From: Oreohelix idahoensis
Lineage: Eukaryota; Mollusca; Gastropoda; Stylommatophora; Oreohelicidae
Reading direction: 5' to 3'
Assembly: GCA_024509875.1 (NCBI GenBank)
Contig: JAMPIV010019871.1
Span: 44,168-108,167 of the forward strand
DNA: 64,000 nucleotides
Shown here: positions 32,049 through 43,500 of the stretch, in pieces
Position numbering within the stretch: position 1 is the stretch's first letter
Layout: every line of letters starts with the position of its first letter
Translations under genes and position numbers: made by a program
The notes under the pieces: model-generated
Database searches by the model: none
Told to the model about the DNA's origin: nothing
What the model saw: the letters and a program-made list of their open reading frames with translations, nothing else

Positions 32049-33330
32049 CAGTGGCGTATCCTGGTAATGCGAGCTAGGCGTGCTGCTACTTAAAATGAAT
32101 ATCTTCTTCGATCCTTAACCACCGACCGTCAAAGCAGTCAGTGGCCATCACGCCTAGTGGCGTCTTGTAGGGCAACAACAAATTGATTCCACCCCGCACG
32201 GTCGGCGGCCATCCCCCGCACAGCGCCCCAACTCTGGTTCACTCTCTGCATCCCAGCCTCCACAGCCCTCCGCCAAGCCGTTTCCGGCCGGCCTCTCCCT
32301 CGCAGTTTCTCATTTCTGCCGTGACCTGTCTTAGTTTACCTGTCTCGTACATTGTCCTGACATTCCAAAATCCTATTCTTGTATCCTGTTTTGCGGTCAG
32401 GACATCCGTTTTCATGTCAGTGGCTTCCTTTCGGCTTTCACCACTGACAGTCATACGAGCCACAGACTCCGAATGTCCATCCCGCAGCAAAGCTTGTTCA
32501 TTTGATGTTGTTTCCGTAACTTCATTATTTTTTTTACATAGACAGGGGTGTCAGCCCTATGCTAAAACCCCCAACCTGGAGGACCATGGTACCAGCTTTT
32601 GTCTGACCCCTACCCACACAGACCAGTCCAGCTTGGTTGAACCTACCAGGAGTAAAACTCCCACTGGCATAGCTCTGGGGATTGTCAGGGTGCGCAAGCT
32701 GCCATACCGCTACAAGGTATAGGTACCATTGATGGCAGTAAAATGAATATATACGCCTATTATTTAACTTCTTCCCCTCTTAGTTTAAAAACCAACTATA
32801 TTCAATTACGCAACGATAGTTATTAGGGGTATATGTCAACTATCTCCGAAATACTGATTAACTTACAACTTGAAACTCACTGTCACTGTAATAATCTGCA
32901 TTCCCGGCAACTAACAAAAATTAATCACAAAAAACACTGGACGGACACAACCGATTTTTACAACTCGAGAGCTGCAGGACCACCGCACGCATGTTCGCAT
33001 TGTATTTATGTATCTGGCCATGACCCCGATCCAATCAAACCAGTGTTCAGACGTGAATCCGAAACGCACGCATTGTGACGGAATTACCCGAGAAACTTCG
33101 GGCGATTGCTACCAACCAATAAAAAACTGCACTATAAAAAGCGTCTGGGGAAACTGAAACTAGATTATACTCGTAGATTCTATGCGGGAAAATCCGTTAT
33201 CCTGGTGCGTGCGGTCCGAAAGCAGAACATTAGAAGAGAAATATTTTATAGAATAATAAATTAAATTTTTATTTTCCTTCGGGCATAAGTGTGCGCAGCA
33301 CGCACAGCACACATAGAGAATACGCCACTG
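32049..33330. mobile_element. hAT-like non-autonomous DNA transposon
   Basis: The ends are inverted repeats, CAGTGGCGTA at 32049 and TACGCCACTG ending at 33330. An 8-base duplication GAGCGAGG, taken from the minisatellite, flanks it (32041-32048 and 33331-33338). Eight-base duplications and CAGTGGCG-type ends are typical of the hAT superfamily. The 1282 bases hold no transposase. They include an antisense LINE fragment (32239-32720), so the element has captured or been hit by other sequence. Confidence 0.88.
32239..32490 (-). pseudogene. LINE endonuclease N-terminal fragment inside the hAT-like element
   Basis: On the minus strand this reads TRIGFWNVRTMYETGKLRQV, the typical start of an RTE/CFDP2-like endonuclease. 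It then loses similarity after about 15 further residues. Upstream on the same strand (32491-32720) is GC-richer sequence resembling a LINE 5' UTR. The rest of the endonuclease, including the catalytic glutamate, is absent. Confidence 0.7.
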
Positions 33331-33347
33331 GAGCGAGGAGAGGTGCC

Positions 33348-34491
33348 TGTAACCGCCTTTTTCTCTTGTTGAGGTGATCACTGGCACAAGACAGTATACA
33401 TGTTAAGATCTGTAGTGCTGGCGTATGATGAGCTGAGTGTGGGTGCGAATGGAGGCGCGAATGTGTTTAGACTCGTATCTGTTGTATCATGCAACCCATA
33501 CACTCACATGCAGTAGTCAAAGATGCTTGGACACTGCTGGCACATTTCAAAACATTTATTGACGACAACACACATAGCATCAACAGGAACAGTCAGTGTA
33601 CACAAGGTCATGCTGACCGGAAATCGTTAGGTATACATCAGGCATTCTAAAGGCTGGTAAACATTTGAATATTCGTGCATGGTCAATACAATGTTCCTTA
33701 ATAATGACAGTTCGTAGCGCCGCCCTGGTATCTCTGACTAAACGCGTCAGATACCTTAATCACTTTGACATACAGGTACAACTTGGCATTCCCCGCCAAT
33801 TGCACATATCAGGCTGTAGTATATTAGCCTTAACACAGGCCTCGTTATGACGTCACCTGTGTACTTCTTTTAGCAGGTTAACATCAACCCTGCAGTAATG
33901 CTTATGTAGATATAAATATACCGCCAATCTGCGGTTCCCACAATATAGCTTTGTCACTGGACTTCTATACGTTTAAAGACAAATAGTCTTACATAGCTAT
34001 CTTGAGCATAATGTATAAGTTCTGTAATGTAGGATCGGTGAGCTGTAGTTCACAGTCTTGGTAACCTTAAACATGTTCTGCCACCGAAGCATAATAATGT
34101 AGAAAAGTTCGGTGTTACCTTACACAGAATCCACAGAACATAATAACGAACTCTGTCGTCATTCCGACGTACAGAGAATCACTGGGGAGAACTGCCAACG
34201 CAGTCACTTCGAAGATTTTTCCCCGAAAACACAATGGACGTTCGTCCCTCCGAAGCCAGCTTACATCTCGGCCTGACGGAAGTAACTCAACTTGGCGCTT
34301 AAAAAACCTGCGCATGGGCCCACGCCCGAACTGTCTACCTTTGACCCTAAAGGTCAAACACAATGAATGAACACACAAGGGAAGACAACCCCTAATCAAC
34401 CTGACATCGCAAGGTAAAGACACAATTATTCTTATGATAAAAACATAAGCAAATAACTTGACAGAGGACTCCGTCGAAAATGACAGCAACA
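33348..34491 (-). repeat. 3' LTR of copy B
   Basis: 1144 bases, paired with 41450-42596. On the coding strand it begins TGTTGCTGTC (from 34491) and ends at 33348 in TTACA. The G6 tract of the polypurine site lies just before it (complement of 34503-34508). Confidence 0.9.
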
Positions 34492-34954
34492 TATTACTAC
34501 AACCCCCCTGTAAAAAAAAATGATACATTTTTTTTTAAAAATATGTCCATGAGCAGGATAGCACAAGCATCAATTATGTGCTCATGAAAGAATGAACCTA
34601 ATATCAGGTACAATAGACGCATAAATAAAGCGTCTGGAGAGAGTAAAAATCATCCCCCATCATAAGAGAAAATATTTCCTCTAAGCCAAACATACTCAGG
34701 GGGTACCCTTAAAGAAACCTAAGTTGCTGGCAATACCAATCATATGTCAAACATTATCAAATACTATAATTATAGCAATATACAAATATCATGAATTACA
34801 ATGCTATATTAGCAACATATCACTGATGGATGGACAAAATCAAATTTATTAAATTCTTTATACATTATCCAAATACATTTGTATTACAATATCTTAGGAT
34901 ATTAAGGACAGACCTAAGTCTGAAAGTGTATCAGGAAAAACTAGGACACAAGAT

Positions 34955-37900
34955 TTAATTGGAATCATGTGGGCATCTAGACAATATGTCCGCCATCACA
35001 TTATCCGAACCACGGATAGCCCGCACCGTGAAATGGAAAGGCTGAAGAGCAATAGCATAACGAGTAGATCTCGAGCTCTTCAAATCCTTACTTTGCATAG
35101 CCGTAAGAGCTTTTTGGTCGGTTTCCATAAAGAAATGCGCGCCCAGAAGGAACCTTTGTAGCTTAAGAATGGACCAAACCATAGCCAACAATTCACGGTC
35201 TAAAACCGAGTAATTCCTTTCTGCCGCATTTAGCTTCCTAGAGATATACATTACAGGATGCAGAGTTCCTGAATACTCCTGCATTAGTGCAGCTCCAATC
35301 CCAGTGGAAGAGGCATCACTACGAAGAACAAAAGTCTTATCAATCGTTGGTAGTCTTAAGATAGGATGAGATGAGAACAAATTCTTAACCTGATCCAATG
35401 AAGATTGGCATTCTTGGGACCAACGCACCATATTAGGAGAACCTTTTTTCAATAAAGATGAAAGTGGTGCAAATGGAGGACAGATTCTCAATGAATCTTC
35501 CATAGAATTGTATTAATCCCAAGAGACTACACACTTGCTTTTTTGTCTTCGGAACCGAGATATTTAATATCTTCGAAATGTTTTGGTCCTCTGTCTTCAA
35601 CAGACCATGACCAACCCGATGACCTAGGAAAGAAATTTCACTAAACCCAACAAAAGCTTTAGAGGGTTTTGCAGTCAAACTATGCTCACGTAAAGTAGAT
35701 AGCAATTCCTTTAGACCCAAATAGTGTTCTTCCCAAGTATCGCTGAAAAGACAGATGTCGTCCAAATATGCGATGACATCTGCACGATCTGATAGAATTC
35801 GTCGCATCATGCGCACGAAAGTCGCTGGGGCGTTCATAAGCCCGAAAGGCATAAAATTCCATTGAAACAGACCCCTAGGTGTCGAAAAAGCAGTGAGAGG
35901 TTTGGCGTGTTCCGTCAGTGGGACTTGCCAATAACCTTTCGACAAGTCTAGTTTAGTAAAGAATTTAGCTTTAGAAAGTCTAATAAGTAGATCATCTAAT
36001 AAAGGCATAGGTTCAGCATCGAACTTCGTAACTTGATTTAATTTGCGATAGTCAACGCAAAGACGTATGTTATTGTCTTTCTTTCGAACAATAATTATCG
36101 ACGAAGAATAAGCTGAAGTGGATGGTTCAATTATTTGCAGTTGAATCATTTCATCCAATTCTTTCTCTACTTGTGCTTGAAAATGAATAGGTATTGGGTA
36201 TGGTCTTACTCTGATCGGATTACGATCAGTAAGTATGATGTCATGTTCTATGACATCTGTGTGTCCAGGAATGTCGGTAAGGACATCCTGATACGATTGT
36301 AGCGTAGAGGATACTTGACGTTGCTCCTCAAAAGACAAATTCGAAGAAACGGTAACGTTTTTCCATGATTCCGTAGAATTAAGTGGAATCGCAGGAAGAG
36401 GTAAGTTAACGTCAGAAAAAATAGTTTCCTCATCCTGTATAACGGACAGGGATGAGATGTGACCATGTTGGACTGGAGAGTCGTCCGTCGCCTGGAAAAT
36501 AGGCTGCAAATAGTCTGGACGTTCAATAAACTCTGTAAGCATATTTATATAAAAGGTTTTATGCCTTCCATCCACATCGACAATATAGTCGACATCTGAA
36601 ATTTTCGAGACTATAGTGTATGGACCTTTCCATGAAATGAGAAGTCTGTTCTCTCTTGAGGGAAGTAAGACAAACGCTTTGTCTCCAGGACAAAGTTGAC
36701 GTAGGCGTCTTTTCTTGTTAGCAAATCGCCTAGCCTTTTCTTTCGCAAATTCGGAAGATGAAGTTGCTAATCTGCACGATTCCATAATTTTCTCCCTAAG
36801 AGCAATGACATATTGATATGACGATTGTGTATCATCGTCAATATTATCGGAAGTTATCAAATCGTGTAACAAGGACATCGGACCGCGCGGTTGCGCGCCA
36901 AAGACAAGTTCGAAAGGAGAAAACCCTGTATGCTCGTTGGGAACCTCTCTATAGGCAAAGAGAGCTGCAGATAGGACCCTGTCCCAATCATCAGGATGAT
37001 CTTCCGTTATCTTGCCCAGTAAGTTCTTTAGTGTCCTATTAAGACGTTCAACCAATCCATTGGACATTGGATGATAAATACTACTGAGAGACCTTTTAAT
37101 GTCTAGCGTAGCCATTACCTGAGACATAATGTCCGAAATTAATTGACTGCCGTGGTCTGACAATATTTCTCCGGGGAATCCCAGACGAGAAAATATGAGC
37201 CAAAGAGCATCAGCGATATCGACAGTTGATATGCTCTTCAGAGGAATAGCCTCTGGCCAGCGCGTGTACATGTCAACGCAAGTGAGGATAAATTGGTGTC
37301 CTCTGGCTGACTTAATCTTAAACGGGCCAATAATGTCTATAGCCATTTTCTGAAACGGCCGAATCGGAATATCTGCAGCCTGAATAGGTGCAGCATGTCT
37401 TGGACCTCTAGACTTGACCTCTTGACAAATTTTACAAGACCGGCAATAAATTCGTATGTCTTTATTAACAAATGGCCAAAAGAAAGACGCAAGGACTCTA
37501 GTTTTAGTTCTGGAAAAACCCATGTGTCCAGCACACTGAGAATCGTGTGCATGCTGAAGAATTAAGGCTCTCATACACTTAGGCACAAGAATTTGCGAGT
37601 GCATAGACTTGTCCGAGTGTTGTACCATTCGTACCAATATACCATTCTTCATAGTGATATACGATTTGTGATTCGTATTTTGATTGGGATCCCCTTTCTT
37701 TGCAAGAAGGAAGAATTTCTTCAAAGAAGGATCCTCTTCTTGACGTTTAACAAACGAGTCATGGGAAATCACCAAGTGCTCGTCTTGGCTATCAACTTCA
37801 TTACTATCATCAGATGAAGTTGGGGGATTAAGAGCTTGAGCTCTTGTTACCACTGCATTGACCGTTTGAATGTTTTGTTCTTCCCAACTAGAAATTTGTT

Positions 37901-38230
37901 GCGGGGTGCATTCCTTAACCCCATGAATACGACCGATTATAAGATCCGCAATAGGATTAGGAAGAAGACATGCATGGACATCTCCTTTAAAGAAGGGAGT
38001 GTCAATCCTACAATTGCAGTAGGATAACTTTCCATAGTACCACCAAATGTAACACATTTGATCGCTTTTCCAGTGGCACAGCAAGGATCTATCAGAGACT
38101 CCCTAACCCCGACGGTAGTACATCCCGAATCGAAAAGCACTGAGACCCGCCTATCATTCACTAAACCGTTATTCAAGATGAGAGATCCTCTCCCATCATG
38201 CGCAACTGTAGCAGGTAGAGCAGGAAGAGG
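34955..38230 (-). pseudogene. pol: Pol of copy B: protease-integrase-RT-RNase H, frameshifted
   Basis: Minus strand. Protease (FDSGCTT) lies in the frame shared with gag, which ends at 37937. A frameshift near 38000 moves to a long frame, 38084-35433. That frame carries the integrase zinc domain, the integrase core (IDIIGPF, SDHGSQL, NGLVERLN), the GPY module, and RT with YLDD near 35760. A second frameshift near 35470 leads to the last frame, 35503-34955, with the RNase H motifs (RSDASST, ELLAMV, TDQKAL). Each break is a small indel; the catalytic residues themselves are present. The protein is very close to that of copy A throughout. Confidence 0.9.
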
Positions 38231-39869
38231 GTGACCACAACTTAGGGTAGATACAGTCGATGAGTCGAACAATGTTAAGCATTGGGGGCATTCAGTTGCT
38301 CTCTCAAAATCGAAAGCACAACCAGTGATAGCCTTAGAGTTACCACTATCATTTACTTGATTACAGGCTCCATTAAACTCTTGTTGTGCCGAGTTAGCCT
38401 GTTGGAAAGCTTTTCTTTTGTTATATCTAGATCTACCGCAATTATCATTTCCCCTGTAATTGTTATCATATTGTCTATTGTAGTTATCATTCCGGTTTGA
38501 ATCCCGGTTTCTAAATTCACCATCGTCATATTCTTGACGTCGAGAATGGTTATCCCTAGCAGAAAAGCTTGGGTAGTTTTTATTGTGATAACCTTTGCGA
38601 AAGTGTCTATAATTATTACCACCAAAATTACGAAAACTACCATCTCGTCCCCAGTTCTTAGAAGAAGAACCTTCATATGTTGGATTACTCTGCTTATGAG
38701 TGTAATTCTGATTACTTCTCTTATTCCAGTTTTGTTGGGCACCCTGAAATTTTTTATTGAAATTAGGGCCATATGGTGCTGCCGAAGCAACTGGCAACCC
38801 TTCTTTCACTTTAGAATTGCTAACTGTAGCATGGGGGTGCGCGGTGGCGTACTGGCAACAGTATTCCTCCATGTCTTTTAAGTTTTTAGGCTTACGCTCA
38901 TGAAGAAATGCAAGAAAAGAATCATTAACAGATGACAAAACCTTAGCTCGAAGTAATAAGTCCATTAGGCTTTCATATGTTTTCTCAGCCTGAGACAACT
39001 CAACCCATCGTGTAAATGTACGACGTATTTTTGTAACAAACTCAGAGAAATCTACTCCATTTTCTGGCAACATTGTCCTAAAACGAAGACGATAGTCTTC
39101 TTCTTTTAATTGATATTTTTTTAGCAATGCTGCTCTGACAACATCATAATTAGTCCTTTCATGTTCGTCTATTGTCATAAGAGTAGTCACTGTGTCACCT
39201 GTAAAAAATTCCATCAGCTGTTCAACATATTTTTCCTTTTTTACCTTATGCGATTCGCATAAAAATTGGAATCTATCTAGATAATCCGCTACGTCATCCT
39301 TTAAAGGATTGAAATGAGGCAATTTAATCCTACTAACAAACTCCTTTGTCGTACCCGAATTTGTTTGCTGAGCACCCGTACTCGCCAATTTCAATTTCTC
39401 TAACTCCAAAGTTGCGAGTCTTTCATCAAGTTCCATTTTCTGTTTTCTTTCCTCATGTTCCATTTTTCTAATTTCAGCCTCAGCAGCAGCTTGAAGTTGG
39501 ATTTTTTTCTCCTCAACAGCAGCTTGAAATTTTCTCTCCTCAGCAGCAGCTTGAAGTTTTCTCTCCTCCATTTCCATCTGGAATTTTCTTTCATCAGCAA
39601 CAGCTTGAGCTTTTCTCTCCTCAGCAGCAGCTTCTCTTTGATACTTTTTTTTCTTCAAGTTCTAATCTTCTATTCTCAGCTTCTAGCTTCTTTAGTTCAG
39701 CTTCTGCTCTCCTTTGTTCAGCTTCTGCTTTCAATTTAATTTCCTCTTTTTGTTTCTTTTCTTCTGACTTTAATGCAATGGCGAATTGAGCAGATGAATA
39801 TTCTTCCAATTCTTTACCAGACTTACCAAGGGTTAACCCTTGCTGGATGAAGAAATCCAAATTAGACAT
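38231..39869 (-). pseudogene. gag: Gag of copy B, one frameshift, fused to protease frame
   Basis: Minus strand. The ATG at 39869 starts a short frame (MSNLDFFIQQG) similar to the copy A start. It is broken at a run of eight A near 39650, after which the main frame continues from about 39658. This has the charged coiled coil, the capsid-like region (YLDRFQFLCE, KKYQL, FVTKIRRTFTRW) and an N/R/G/Y-rich tail, then runs without shift into CPQC and the protease. Thus in this copy gag and protease share a frame, unlike copy A. No canonical CCHC knuckle is seen. Confidence 0.88.
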
Positions 39870-41449
39870 TCTGTCTAATGAGATCAGAAACCTGAAAAAA
39901 TTAAATAAATTACCTTATCCCACTTTAATGGGAGACAAGTCTGTACAATAGACTTGTATACTCACTTCACTTTATTTCACTCTCTTAGTCTTAGACAAAG
40001 ACCTTGTATGGTTATCTTGTAACAAAAAATCACTTGAGTACCTGTGGAAAATAATTCCTTTATATCCCACTCACTATGGGCACAAGTCTTTTTTTTCAAA
40101 GAACTTGAATATGTATTTCACCTTGTCTCAATCTTTGTGGATAACAAGTCTTTTAGCAAAGAACTTGTATAAATATCTGATATAATAATATTTTATTAAC
40201 AATCTCTATATGAAGAGTGTACCTTATTAATAATAATAATAATACATGACCAAGTATATGTATGTAGACTGTGTATGACAATAATGTAGTACAATCATAA
40301 ATACAAAGACAAAGATACAAAACAATGACCGAAAACGTTCGCGGAAGTCAAATAAACAATAAAGCAGAAAGTAAAGAAAATGTTACACAAATGTGTACTG
40401 ATGACCGCGAAAAGTAAACAAGACAAATGACAACACTGTTATAAACAAAAAGGTGTAAAGAACTGAACAAAAGAAAGGGGAGACCTGCAGATACAAACAA
40501 ATGAAATCAAAAACTGAAGAACAGAAAAAATATTCCAAAAACAACGATAAGTACAGTTTCGGCACAGCTAACACGAATAGCAACGATTGTCGCTAGCAAA
40601 TTCCAATTAAGGAAATGTGCAGTCCCTAACGACACGCTCTCAATAGATAACCTCTATTACGTGGTATTTATCTAAAGGAGTCACCTTTACCCAACCAGCC
40701 CGCAAAAGAACACAACAAAAATACACAACAACAGTGGAAGTAACATAAATATATATAGCAATCAATTCAATGTGTTGCAGAACAAGTTCAGCCACAGCTG
40801 AAACTAAAGTAAATTTCTTGCTCCTTGCGAACACAGAAACAAAATGTCAAGCGCGCACTGATTGACAGATCCACTGTAGTATGAAGTGGCCTTCACGAAC
40901 ATAAAGTTACTATGACCTTCTCGTCTCTTGAGTCTTGCACATCGAATGTTTACAATTTCATGTACCGTTTATAAACAGGAACTTGACCTCAAAACATATA
41001 ATTTGAATGCTCGGACGTAGAAAAGTCTGTTGTTGACTGAGACGTGTGAACGACCAGCGGTACTGTTCACAAAAAGGGACTGGACTTGCATGCAGCTATG
41101 GTCCACGTAGCAAACGCCTCGATGCTAACTTCAGTACTTGTCTTGTCTATTCTGTCCTGTGTAGCCAAACCTTGGAAGTGTCGAGTATGTGTAAATTTCT
41201 GGACCACACTGGAGACATCATAAATGTAATGTGCACTTGTTCTTCTCATGAAAATAGCCCCATCAGCTGGTCTACCAGAAATGTAAATTTCTGGATCACA
41301 TTAATGTCACCAATAATGTTAATTGCTCGCTCTGTCCAGCTTAAACCCACAGATCTGGTCCACCAGAAATGTAAGTAGCCTGGTGGGGTATCTGTTTAAG
41401 GCTGGAGTGCTGTGTAGAATGATTTATATAACACATTGGCCACCAGAAA
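39870..41449 (-). other. Leader of copy B with primer-site region
   Basis: About 1.6 kb between the 5' LTR and gag. The putative primer site TGGTGGCCA is the complement of 41437-41445. Very similar LTR-edge/primer-site sequences (complement of ACCAGAAATGTAA) recur near 41361 and 41273, with a more diverged one near 41188. No coding frame. Confidence 0.6.
41437..41445 (-). promoter_or_regulatory. Putative primer-binding site of copy B
   Basis: TGGTGGCCA on the coding strand, four bases after the 5' LTR end. It is identical to the site in copy A although the LTRs differ. Confidence 0.6.
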
Positions 41450-42596
41450 TGTAACTGTCTTTTTCTCTTGTTGAGGTGATCACTGGCACAAGACAGTATA
41501 CATGTTGTTAAGATGTGTAGTGCTGGCGTATGATGAGCTGAGTGTGGGTGCGAATGGAGGCGCGAATGTGTTTAGACTCGTATCTGTTGTATCATGCAAC
41601 CCATACACTCACATGCAGTAGTCAAAGATGCTTGGACACTGCTGGCACATTTCAAAACATTTATTGACGACAACACACATAGCATCAACAGGAACAGTCA
41701 GTGTACACAAGGTCATGCTGACCGGAAATCGTTAGGTATACATCAGGCATTCTAAAGGCTGGTAAACATTTGAATATTCGTGCATGGTCAATACAATGTT
41801 CCTTAATAATGACAGTTCGTAGCGCCGCCCTGGTATCTCTGACTAAACGCGTCAGATACCTTAATCACTTTGACATACAGGTACAACTTGGCATTCCCCG
41901 CCAATTGCACATATCAGGCTGTAGTATATTAGCCTTAACACAGGCCTCGCTATGACGTCACCTGTGTACTTCTTTTAGCAGGTTAACATCAACCCTGCAG
42001 TAATGCTTATGTAGATATAAATATACCGCCAATCTGCGGTTCCCACAATATAGCTTTGTCACTGGACTTCTGTACGTTTAAAGACAAATAGTCTTACATA
42101 GCTATCTTGAGCATAATGTATAAGTTCTGTAATGTAGGATCGGTGAGCTGTAGTTCACAGTCTTGGTAACCTTAAACATGTTCTGCCACCGAAGCATAAT
42201 AATGTAGAAAAGTTCGGTGTTACCTTACACAGAATCCACAGAACATAATAACGAACTCTGTCGTCATTCCGACGTACAGAGAATCACTGGGGAGAACTGC
42301 CAACGCAGTCACTTCGAAGATTTTTCCCCGAAAACACAATGGACGTTCGTCCCTCCGAAGCCAGCTTACATCCCGGCCTGACGGAAGTAACTCAACTTGG
42401 CGCTTAAAAAACCTGCGCATGGGCCCACGCCCGAACTGTCTACCTTTGACCCTAAAGGTCAAACACAATGAATGAACAAACAAGGGAAGACAACCCCTAA
42501 TCAACCTGACATCGCAAGGTAAAGACACAATTATTCTTATGATAAAAACATAAGCAAATAACTTGACAGATGACTCCGTCGAAAATGACAGCAACA
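41450..42596 (-). repeat. 5' LTR of copy B
   Basis: 1147 bases, three longer than the 3' LTR because of one GTT duplication near 41505. The small frames inside both LTRs (for example 33665-33850 and 41770-41955) are duplicated with the LTR and are not genes. Confidence 0.9.
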
Positions 42597-42953
42597 GTGC
42601 CATTGACCGCCAACATTATAAGAGCGAGGAGAGATGCCTGAGACAGACCGCCAATGTTATGAGAGCGAGGAGAGGTGCCTGAGACAGACCACCAACGTTA
42701 TGAGAGCGAGGAGAGGTGCCTGAGACAGACCGCCAACGTTATAAGAGCGAGGAGAGAAGCCTGAGTCAGACCGCCAGTGTTATGAGAGCGAGGAGAGGTG
42801 CCTGAGACAGACCGCCAACGTTATAAGAGCGAGGAGAGATTCCTGAGACAGACCGCCAATGTTATGAGAGCGAGGAGAGGTGCCTGAGACAGACCGCCAA
42901 CGTTATAAGAGCGAGGAGAGAAGCCTGAGACAGACCGCCAACGTTATGAGAGA
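42597..42953. repeat. 41-base minisatellite, right part (about 8.5 units)
   Basis: Continuation of the array at 31351 after copy B. Here units alternate between GAGGAGAGGTGCC/AACGTTATAAG and GAGGAGAGA-GCC/AATGTTATGAG variants, giving an 82-base higher-order pattern that differs from the 123-base one on the left. The array ends in GAGAGAAATATAT. Confidence 0.9.
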
Positions 42954-43158
42954 AATATATTTGTTTATAAGAGAATGAGCGAACAACAACAATATTACTA
43001 TGTCGATTATTTGTGTTCGTCTGCCTGGGTGATGTGCTTGTTTTGTTGTTGTTGTTGGTGTGCAACCACTCATCTCTTAGTAGAAGCGGGAAAGTAACGT
43101 TGAACACTTAAACAGATAATTTCTGAAAAGATCTTCTCCCGAATGAACCATCAAAACA

Positions 43159-43500
43159 AATAGGACAGTTTTGAAACAAGTCAATGGATTCAAATATCTA
43201 GGCATGTTAATAACATCTGATCTAAGAGGTGTAGACTTAAACTGCTGTAGCAAAAGCCGAGTTCCAAAAACTGAAAAGTGGGCGGTACAACAAATCTTTG
43301 TCAATGGCAGTAAGGAGACTTCTTCAGTGTTACATACATTCAATCCTGTTATATGGAAGCGAGTCGTGAACAAAGTGTAAACACTCAAGAAAATCATAGA
43401 GATGGGCTTTCAATGAAGACTGTTAAGAATACCAAGGGCAGCTAAAAAAAACTAACAAGGATGTCGTGAAACTAGCCAGTGTGGCTCATGAAGTTTACCG
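43159..43500 (+). pseudogene. Degenerate LINE RT thumb fragment
   Basis: The frame 43171-43380 has NGFKYLGMLITSD and a YGSESW-like stretch in a neighbouring frame (CYMEASREQ). After that come broken bits of a LINE C-terminus. Similar wording is common in RTE-type RT thumb regions. Both flanks have lost similarity. Confidence 0.6.

Larger units (their letters stand above)
33348..42596 (-). mobile_element. Gmr1-type LTR retrotransposon, copy B
   Basis: LTR-like repeats at 33348-34491 and 41450-42596 bracket gag and pol read on the minus strand. The element is flanked by a perfect 5-base duplication GTGCC (33343-33347 and 42597-42601) lying inside the 41-base minisatellite. LTRs start TGTTG on the coding strand, as in copy A, but otherwise differ from copy A's LTRs. 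The two LTRs differ by roughly eight substitutions and one 3-base indel. Pol order is again protease, integrase, RT, RNase H. Three frameshifts break the coding sequence. Length 9249 bases, against 9263 for copy A. Confidence 0.92.

Noticed and set aside
32183..32722. 179-codon plus-strand frame
   Set aside because: It is the shadow of the antisense LINE endonuclease start; the minus-strand reading matches a known domain.
34115..34528. 137-codon minus-strand frame, repeated in part at 42220
   Set aside because: Duplicated with the LTRs of copy B; no domain.
35433..38084. Host aspartyl protease or integrase-like gene
   Set aside because: Flanking LTRs and the 5-base target duplication show that it belongs to a retrotransposon.
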